Shown here piece after piece: positions 15,675-21,314 of a stretch of DNA of 21,314 bases. Source of the DNA: UBA6244 sp041582875 (lineage in GTDB: Bacteria > Bacteroidota > Bacteroidia > Bacteroidales > F082); contig JBFHGX010000058.1 of the NCBI GenBank assembly GCA_041582875.1, forward strand, positions 1-21,314. Direction: 5' to 3'. Positions within the stretch are counted from its first letter, which is position 1. Each line of letters opens with the position of its first letter. The notes below the pieces were generated by a model that was not told the DNA's origin, did not search any database, and saw nothing but the letters and a program-made list of their open reading frames with translations. The translations under genes were made by a program, and so were the position numbers.

Positions 15675-17897
15675 TTATTCAACAATTTCCAAAACAGTAG
15701 TTGCTGGCTCTTCTATTTCAACTACTTCTTCCACAACAACCGGACGCTCGGTTACCAGGGTCATTTCGTTGATGATATTTTTAGCACCGGCAAATTTATC
15801 AATAACGAACAATACATAACGAATGTCCACATTGATTGTGCGTTGCAACTCAGGCTCAAAAGCGATATCACCGCTCATGGCTTCCCAGTTACCGTCGAAA
15901 GCCAAGCCAATGAGCTCACCATTTGCGTTCATTACAGGACTTCCTGAGTTACCTCCGGTAATATCATGGGTAGTTAGGAAGCAAACCTTCATCACGCCAT
16001 CTTCGCCGTAAGGACCAAAATCTTTGGCTTCGTACAATTCTTTCAACTTGGCAGGTACGATGAATTCAAAATTGTTTGGATCTTCCTTCTGCATGATACC
16101 ATCCATAGTGGTAAAATACTCATAATGAATGGCATCAGCAGGATAATAATCCTGAACAGTACCATAAGTTAAGCGTTGGGTAAAGTTGGCATCAGGAGCA
16201 TAGTTAATTTCAGGATTCATGTCGCGAATACCGGCAATAAATAAGCGATTTCCTTTTTCAAGATCTTCGTAAGCTTTTTTGGTTTTGCCGGCCATATCGC
16301 GATAAGCACTGTAGAAAGCATTAACAGCTTCAAAAGCAGGATCTTTAGCCAGTACTTTTTTACTTGGCTTTGCTAAGAAAGCTTCAACTTTTTCCTTGGT
16401 TGAGAAAATAGATTTACTGAAAACATAATCGGCATAAGCCTGATAATCGCCTTTGAATTTTTTATCCATTTTCAACAGATAAACTGGTTGTTGATCTAAT
16501 GGAACATTTTGGTGATACATCTGCATCATCGAAGCAAAAATATTGCGATCAATATCGTAATTGTAATCTTTGAAATATCCATTAACGCCTGATTTTAATT
16601 GTTCAACGGCTTTTTGGATAGCTTCCTCATCCTTGTCTTTGGCGTTCAATAGTTTTTCAAGTTTGGTAGCTTTTAAAGCTGCTCCCATAATTTCAGGACC
16701 ACGATAAACGGCTTCCCTGAAATACCAGTTGGCCATATCATACTCACCCAAAATATCGTACGCATCGCTGATCAGCTTTAATGATTCACCATATTGTTTT
16801 TTGGCTGCAGGATTTTGATTAAGCCAGTTTTCAAATTCAGCTTCTTGTTGCTGTTTTTTACCTTTTACATTCAACCGTTTCAATCCTTTGGTTTGACCGA
16901 TAAAATATTTCCAGTAGTTGGCGGTACGGGCGTATTTGGAAGCATATTGCAATCTAACGGCTTCGTCAGCGTTCATTCCTTCACGCATTAAACGTAATTT
17001 TTCGGCACGAATGTCTACGATAGTTGGATTCGATTGGTTGATGGCTAAGTCAATGCCGTAGCTTGACAAATAACGATCGGTGCTACCAGGATATCCCATA
17101 ATCATGGCAAAATCACCTTTTTCTACTCCTGCAATATTCACAGGCAAGAAATGTTTTGATTTCATGGGTACATTTTCTTCGGTATAGTTAGCCGGACTAC
17201 CATCAGGAGCAGTGTATACGCGGAACATGGAGAAGTCACCGGTATGGCGTGGCCACATCCAGTTGTCGGTGTCAGCACCAAATTTACCAATGGCTTCAGG
17301 AGGTGTTCCGACCAAACGAATGTCTGTATATAATTCATAAACAAACAGATAATACTCATTACCACCGTAAAAAGTCTCAACAATACCTTTAAATTTGGTG
17401 TCTTTGGTGGCTTCCTCAATAATGGCTTTGTTGTTCACGTCGATAATACTATCGCGTTGAGCTTCTGAAAGGTCGTTTGTGACACCTTTCAGGCTTTCGT
17501 TGGTCACATCCTTCATATATTGCAGAAACTGAACTTTCAAACCCTCTACTGGAATTTCTTCGCCTTTGTTCATGGCCCAGAAACCATCATCCAGGTAGTT
17601 GGCTTCAGGAGTACTTACTTGTTGGATGGATCCGTATCCACAATGGTGATTGGTTAAAATAAGACCTTCAGGTGAAACAATTTCACCAGTACATCCTCCA
17701 CCAAAAATAATGATGGCGTCTTTAATACTTGAGTGGTTAATGCTGTATATGTCTTCGGCTGAGAGTTTTAAACCCAACTTCTGCATTTCAGCCATGTTTT
17801 TGTTAATTAACAAAGGAATCCACATTCCTTCGTCAGCGCGCAGGCTAGTGCCCCATCCCAGCATGAGTGCCAGGGTAATAATCAGTAATTTTTTCAT
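15675..17897 (-). CDS. S46-family dipeptidyl-peptidase (DPP7/DPP11 type), periplasmic
   Basis: The 740-residue protein begins with a signal peptide (about residues 1-21, MKKLLIITLALMLGWGTSLR-A). The serine-protease triad is visible: His85 in TNHHCGYG, Asp221 in WPRHTGDFSMFRVY, and Ser651 in TGGNSGSPVMN. S46 enzymes remove dipeptides from the N-terminus of peptides and let asaccharolytic or protein-degrading Bacteroidota feed on oligopeptides. Eighteen residues after the catalytic Ser stands Gly669 (AFDGNWE). From memory, DPP11 enzymes, which cut after Asp/Glu, have Arg at the matching place and DPP7 enzymes have Gly, so I infer broad or hydrophobic P1 preference. The last 30 residues or so are an unusual Val/Glu-rich tail. 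It starts 17 bases after the manC stop and probably shares its transcript. Confidence 0.93.
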   Translation of the reverse strand: MKKLLIITLALMLGWGTSLRADEGMWIPLLINKNMAEMQKLGLKLSAEDIYSINHSSIKDAIIIFGGGCTGEIVSPEGLILTNHHCGYGSIQQVSTPEANYLDDGFWAMNKGEEIPVEGLKVQFLQYMKDVTNESLKGVTNDLSEAQRDSIIDVNNKAIIEEATKDTKFKGIVETFYGGNEYYLFVYELYTDIRLVGTPPEAIGKFGADTDNWMWPRHTGDFSMFRVYTAPDGSPANYTEENVPMKSKHFLPVNIAGVEKGDFAMIMGYPGSTDRYLSSYGIDLAINQSNPTIVDIRAEKLRLMREGMNADEAVRLQYASKYARTANYWKYFIGQTKGLKRLNVKGKKQQQEAEFENWLNQNPAAKKQYGESLKLISDAYDILGEYDMANWYFREAVYRGPEIMGAALKATKLEKLLNAKDKDEEAIQKAVEQLKSGVNGYFKDYNYDIDRNIFASMMQMYHQNVPLDQQPVYLLKMDKKFKGDYQAYADYVFSKSIFSTKEKVEAFLAKPSKKVLAKDPAFEAVNAFYSAYRDMAGKTKKAYEDLEKGNRLFIAGIRDMNPEINYAPDANFTQRLTYGTVQDYYPADAIHYEYFTTMDGIMQKEDPNNFEFIVPAKLKELYEAKDFGPYGEDGVMKVCFLTTHDITGGNSGSPVMNANGELIGLAFDGNWEAMSGDIAFEPELQRTINVDIRYVLFVIDKFAGAKNIINEMTLVTERPVVVEEVVEIEEPATTVLEIVE

Positions 17898-17914
17898 TTT
17901 TTTATGGTTGATTT

Positions 17915-19009
17915 TTAAACAAATTTTTCTCCTTTTTCCACTTTCACATCCGTAACAAACTGTCTGATTTGTTGTTCATCTTCTTTGCGACAAACCAACA
18001 GGGTGTTGTCTTCTTCCACCACAATGTAATCGTTAAGTCCCTGTAAAACAACAAGTTTATTTTTTGGGACGTTTACAATACAATCTTTGGTGTCGTACAA
18101 CATGACGTTGTTTCCCACTACTGCATTTTGGTTGGCATCTTTATCTCTGATGGTGTATAGTGATCCCCATGTACCTAAATCCGACCAGCCAAAATCAACT
18201 TCCATCACGTGTACATTGGTGGCTTTTTCCATGATACCATAGTCAATGGAGATGTTTTTGCAAATGGCATAGGTATCACTTATAAAAGCTTTTTCTTCTT
18301 CTGTATTGTATTTACCAACACCTGCTGCAAACAAAGAATCAACGTCTTCGAGCAAGGTGGAAAAGGCATGCATGATGTTTTTCAACGACCAGATAAAGAT
18401 GCCTGAATTCCAAAGAAAATCCCCGCTGGCTAAAAATGATTGAGCGATTTCTAAATTGGGTTTTTCCGTAAAAGTTTTCACCTTGTGAAGCATTTTATTC
18501 TCAGGACAAACAATATCTTCGGTAAATTGAATATAGCCGTAACCGGTATCGGGACGACTGGGTTTTATGCCTAAGGTTAGCAGCCAGTCGTTATTATTGG
18601 CAGCTTCTAAGGCCGCTTCGATGTTGCGAACAAATTCTTCTTCTTTTAAAATGATATGATCTGAAGGGGCAACCACCACAAGCGCATCAGGATTAGTTTC
18701 TTTAATTTTGTAGTTGGCATAAGCCACGCAGGGAGCAGTATTTCTACGTGAAGGTTCGCACAACACCTGATTCTCGGTAAGTTGTGGAAGTTGCTCCAAC
18801 ACAAGATCCTTGTATATTTCATTGGTAACCACATAGATATTTTCGGCGGGACACAAATGTATAAACCGATCAAAAGTAAGCTGAATAAGCGTTTTGCCAA
18901 CACCCAGGATATCAATAAATTGTTTAGGTCGTGAGGTTTTGCTCATGGGCCAAAAACGAGCGCCAACTCCTCCGGCCATGATTACACAATAATTGTTCTT
19001 TTTTTCCAT
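17915..19009 (-). CDS. manC: Mannose-1-phosphate guanylyltransferase
   Basis: The enzyme makes GDP-mannose from mannose-1-phosphate and GTP, the donor for mannose and the precursor of GDP-fucose in capsule, O-antigen and glycoprotein sugars. The nucleotidyltransferase signature is clear: VIMAGGVGARFWPMSKTSRPKQF near the N-terminus (cited in two parts: VIMAGGVGARFWP and SRPKQF), then VVVAPSDHII, PDTGYGYIQF, FTEKPNLEIA, LWNSGIFIW, SIDYGIMEKA and DFGWSDLGTWGSLY. It has about 364 residues and lacks the C-terminal phosphomannose isomerase domain of bifunctional ManC/AlgA. I chose the ATG at 19009; an ATG at 19036 would add nine residues not seen in the family. It likely heads an operon with the S46 peptidase and supplies surface-glycan synthesis such as that served by the exporter at the left edge. 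Confidence 0.95.
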   Translation of the reverse strand: MEKKNNYCVIMAGGVGARFWPMSKTSRPKQFIDILGVGKTLIQLTFDRFIHLCPAENIYVVTNEIYKDLVLEQLPQLTENQVLCEPSRRNTAPCVAYANYKIKETNPDALVVVAPSDHIILKEEEFVRNIEAALEAANNNDWLLTLGIKPSRPDTGYGYIQFTEDIVCPENKMLHKVKTFTEKPNLEIAQSFLASGDFLWNSGIFIWSLKNIMHAFSTLLEDVDSLFAAGVGKYNTEEEKAFISDTYAICKNISIDYGIMEKATNVHVMEVDFGWSDLGTWGSLYTIRDKDANQNAVVGNNVMLYDTKDCIVNVPKNKLVVLQGLNDYIVVEEDNTLLVCRKEDEQQIRQFVTDVKVEKGEKFV

Positions 19010-19046
19010 TTCTTTTGGTTTGTTGAACCGTTCCAAAGTTGTTCAT

Positions 19047-19067
19047 TTTCTTTCAAAATGAAAGAAA
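19047..19067 (-). repeat. Leader hairpin upstream of manC
   Basis: TTTCTTTC (19047-19054) and GAAAGAAA (19060-19067) form a perfect 8-base inverted repeat around a 5-base AAAAT loop. It lies between the candidate promoter and the manC start, so it would be transcribed in the leader. Function unknown; it could also be a DNA operator. Confidence 0.35.
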
Positions 19068-19104
19068 TATCAATGGATTGGAAAGGTGATTATAATATCG
19101 TTTA

Positions 19105-19112
19105 CAAAAATA
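19105..19112 (-). promoter_or_regulatory. Candidate -7 element for the manC-peptidase operon
   Basis: Read on the minus strand, TATTTTTG fits TAnnTTTG and would start transcription near 19098, about 90 bases before the manC ATG. No -33 element is obvious at the right distance. Confidence 0.3.
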
Positions 19113-19183
19113 GTAAAGTCGTTGATTTAAGTGTGGTTATTTATCTTTTTTTGAACCCGTTCTAAAACAGGATGATTTTGGCG

Positions 19184-21314
19184 TTATCTTTGAATCAGTA
19201 TTTTATGACTCTCCAGCCAGCCTGATGACTCAATGATCATCAGGTAAAAACCTGCTGGAATTTTTGAAACATCCATCGAAAAGGTTTTAGTGCCTGAAAC
19301 GGATTCAGTATGAATATTTTTTCCTTCAGTATTTACCAAAGATATGTCCATTATTTGCTGCTGTTTTTCTTTTTGGATTACCCAAATATTATCCTTGGCG
19401 GGATTGGGAAAAACCATGAACCGTGTTTCAGCCTTTTCGGATATTCCATCCGGATTTCCTTGCTGAACAATTGAAATATTGTCGATAAACAGATTGTTTC
19501 CTGTGCCATTGATGCCTGTGAAATTCAGCAGGATATCTTGGCCTGCAAATTCACTCAAGTCGATTTCAACGCTTTTCCATTGGGTAGAATCTTCAGGAAC
19601 GAAATACTCAAAAAGGGTGTCGTTGGTGGTCATGTCAGCACCTCCCTGATAAAACAATTCAAAAGGGAAACTTCCGCCACAATCATTGGACAACAATACC
19701 TGAAGCGAGTCGGTGTAAAACCAATGCGATAATTGATAAGCCAAGTCGAATGAAAGCGTGAGGGTTCCTGTATCAGGTAGTGTGATGAGTTGACTGATCA
19801 TAGCGTCGGTTTGGTGGCCACCTGCGGTGTAATTAAAGAAGGGCATGATAGCAGACTGAAGGCTGTTTTCAATTCCACCAGTAGCAAGGGTATCCCAGGT
19901 GCGTGATTCATCCGGATTTTCAACAAACCAGCCCAGCATTCTTAAACTCCCGGGTTCGAATCCTTCAAAATAGGGCAAAGCGCGTTGCTCTCTTAAGTTA
20001 AAACGAGCCATACGGCGGTTGTTGTTGTTATCAGCTTCAACAACTCCTTCGGGTAGTTGGGCAATCACCTGTAACTCTTTGTCTCCTCTGATTTGGGTAG
20101 TTAATTCAGGTAAGTCAATGGTCAGGCTTTCGCCGGAAGGCAATGAACCAGTCCATTCGTAAGTTAATTGATTTTCACCCACATACCCGTAGTTAATGGT
20201 GGCAGATTGTACGGTCTCTACTCCTTTATTTTCCAATACTACTTGGGGCTGAAACGAGGTGTAGCAGGCATAATAAAAGTCAGGTTCGGTAATGGCTTTC
20301 ACAGCCAAATCCCAATCGTTGGTGAGGGGAGGAACCGGCTCGTGGTTTTGTGCCAGCCAATTGAATGCGGCAAGTACATCAATCAATCCCATGCCGTAGG
20401 TGTTGTCCTCTCCGGGTTCGCCCAAATCGCGGGCTGTGTAGTATAAGGCCAACATCAAATCTTCTCCGGCTAAATAAGGAAAAGCTTCTTTCAACAACAA
20501 GAGAGCTCCGGACACGTGAGGTGAGGCCATTGAAGTTCCTGATTTTTCTCCATATCCGTCAGGGCCATTGGCCGAACGAACGTCTTGTCCGGGTGCCGTA
20601 ACTTCAGGTTTTATTTTCAACGAACCTGTTCCTGGACAAGTGGTTGGTCCCCGGCTCGAAAATCCGCTGATGGGGTAGGTAGTGTCGTGCGGGTTGATGC
20701 TGCCAATGGTAAAAACATTTACCAGTCCGGTATTGATATGGTGTGGCTCCGAAATGGTATTGGGGTTGGGGCCGTCGTTCCCTGCTGAAAAAACTGTGGC
20801 AATTCCTGCCGTTTCCAATGCATTCAGAAAGTCACTTACATAACTCACACACAAATTGGTATCACCAGGACTTGTATATCCCCATGAATTATTGATTACA
20901 TCAGGAATGTCGCTTGTGGTGGCCGTATCGCCATCAGGATTGAATGCCCACTCAAAGGCGGCAACAAACTCCGACAAAGGTTTTACCGTGGCAATACTGG
21001 TCGCAATCAGGTCGTTGGCAATCCAATAGGCGTTAAAGGCAACACCGATCGTGTCGTTTGTATTTTCATCCAGCCCCAGTGCGGTACCTAATGTGTGAGT
21101 TCCATGGCTTCCTGCTTTGTCTTTCAACACTTCGTTATCCAACGAAAAAAACGACTGTGACAAAGGATAATGCTTACCCAAAAATCGTTCTCCAATGGCC
21201 GGATGATCGGGCCACGCACCGGTATCGAAACTGTAGTGCAAACGTCCGCGTCCGGTATAGCCCATTTTCCATAATGCCGGAGCATTAATTACCCGAACAC
21301 CGGGTTCGGTGCCT
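19184..21314 (-). CDS. T9SS-exported subtilisin-like serine protease, S8 family (5' end outside window)
   Basis: The frame is open to the window edge, giving 709 visible residues; the signal peptide and most of the propeptide are missing. The visible part starts just before the catalytic domain (RVINAPALWKMGYTGRG). The triad is complete: Asp in HYSFDTGAWPDHP (visible residue 30), His in GSHGTHTLG (visible residue 70), the oxyanion Asn in FSAGNDGPN, and Ser in SGTSMASPHVSGA. A beta-rich, CARDB-like segment follows (ATINYGYVGE ... VEADNNNNRR), then a jelly-roll-like segment (FDLAYQLSHWF ... NNLFIDNISIV). The last 78 residues, from FMVFPNPAKDNIWV to SHKILIQR, are a T9SS sorting domain. It should be an extracellular or surface endopeptidase, making peptides that the S46 enzyme could trim. 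An ATG at 21265 is internal and not the start. Confidence 0.93.
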   Translation of the reverse strand, partial: GTEPGVRVINAPALWKMGYTGRGRLHYSFDTGAWPDHPAIGERFLGKHYPLSQSFFSLDNEVLKDKAGSHGTHTLGTALGLDENTNDTIGVAFNAYWIANDLIATSIATVKPLSEFVAAFEWAFNPDGDTATTSDIPDVINNSWGYTSPGDTNLCVSYVSDFLNALETAGIATVFSAGNDGPNPNTISEPHHINTGLVNVFTIGSINPHDTTYPISGFSSRGPTTCPGTGSLKIKPEVTAPGQDVRSANGPDGYGEKSGTSMASPHVSGALLLLKEAFPYLAGEDLMLALYYTARDLGEPGEDNTYGMGLIDVLAAFNWLAQNHEPVPPLTNDWDLAVKAITEPDFYYACYTSFQPQVVLENKGVETVQSATINYGYVGENQLTYEWTGSLPSGESLTIDLPELTTQIRGDKELQVIAQLPEGVVEADNNNNRRMARFNLREQRALPYFEGFEPGSLRMLGWFVENPDESRTWDTLATGGIENSLQSAIMPFFNYTAGGHQTDAMISQLITLPDTGTLTLSFDLAYQLSHWFYTDSLQVLLSNDCGGSFPFELFYQGGADMTTNDTLFEYFVPEDSTQWKSVEIDLSEFAGQDILLNFTGINGTGNNLFIDNISIVQQGNPDGISEKAETRFMVFPNPAKDNIWVIQKEKQQQIMDISLVNTEGKNIHTESVSGTKTFSMDVSKIPAGFYLMIIESSGWLESHKILIQR

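Noticed and set aside
19155..19170. Six-pair hairpin after the subtilase stop, considered as a terminator
   Set aside because: On the subtilase strand it is followed by TTC and an A-run, not a T-run; the T-run is on the wrong side for either strand.
1..21314. Mobile element, prophage, CRISPR or defence system
   Set aside because: No transposase, integrase, phage structural, Cas, restriction or toxin-antitoxin signature was seen, and no spaced repeat array; gene content is mostly core and envelope functions.

Overview
The window looks like chromosomal DNA of an AT-rich member of the Bacteroidota, probably a Bacteroidales/Marinilabiliales-type or related marine or sediment lineage. Support comes from two proteins ending in type IX secretion (T9SS) sorting domains, an S46 dipeptidyl-peptidase (a family concentrated in this phylum), a TopA that carries GRFGPY repeats instead of zinc fingers, a lipoprotein-type polysaccharide exporter next to a Wzz protein, start sites without Shine-Dalgarno sequences, and several upstream matches to the Bacteroidota -7 element TAnnTTTG. 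I see no rRNA, tRNA, CRISPR array, transposon, integrase or prophage gene. No gene-free stretch exceeds 300 bases; the longest is 1653-1930.

Layout, left to right. Positions 1-1652 (minus strand) hold the end of a capsule/exopolysaccharide export operon: a Wza/BexD-type lipoprotein followed by a Wzz-type inner-membrane protein that runs off the window. From 1931 (plus) come a secreted metallophosphatase-fold protein that has lost nearly all its metal ligands, topA, and an arginase-fold protein that has also lost key metal ligands. ruvC (minus) follows tail to tail. A divergent pair then encodes a UPF0104 flippase-like membrane protein and a membrane-anchored family 2 glycosyltransferase, whose genes overlap by 11 bases. 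ispD and queA (minus) are housekeeping genes for isoprenoid precursors and queuosine tRNA modification. A membrane acyltransferase (minus) stands head to head with a long plus-strand gene for a secreted leucine-rich-repeat solenoid with a T9SS tail. A perfect 40-base palindromic terminator separates that gene from the next operon. The last part (minus) holds mannose-1-phosphate guanylyltransferase followed by the S46 peptidase, and a 5'-truncated T9SS-exported subtilisin-like protease.

Functional threads: cell-surface polysaccharide and lipid-sugar work (exporter, Wzz, UPF0104/GT2 pair, acyltransferase, GDP-mannose supply); secreted protein breakdown and peptide use (subtilase outside the cell, S46 peptidase in the periplasm); and core DNA/RNA metabolism (TopA, RuvC, QueA, IspD). 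I did not find a convincing undescribed multi-gene system. The observations most worth pursuing are the two pseudoenzyme candidates flanking topA, the 23-repeat surface solenoid, and a helically phased tandem repeat upstream of the pseudo-phosphatase.
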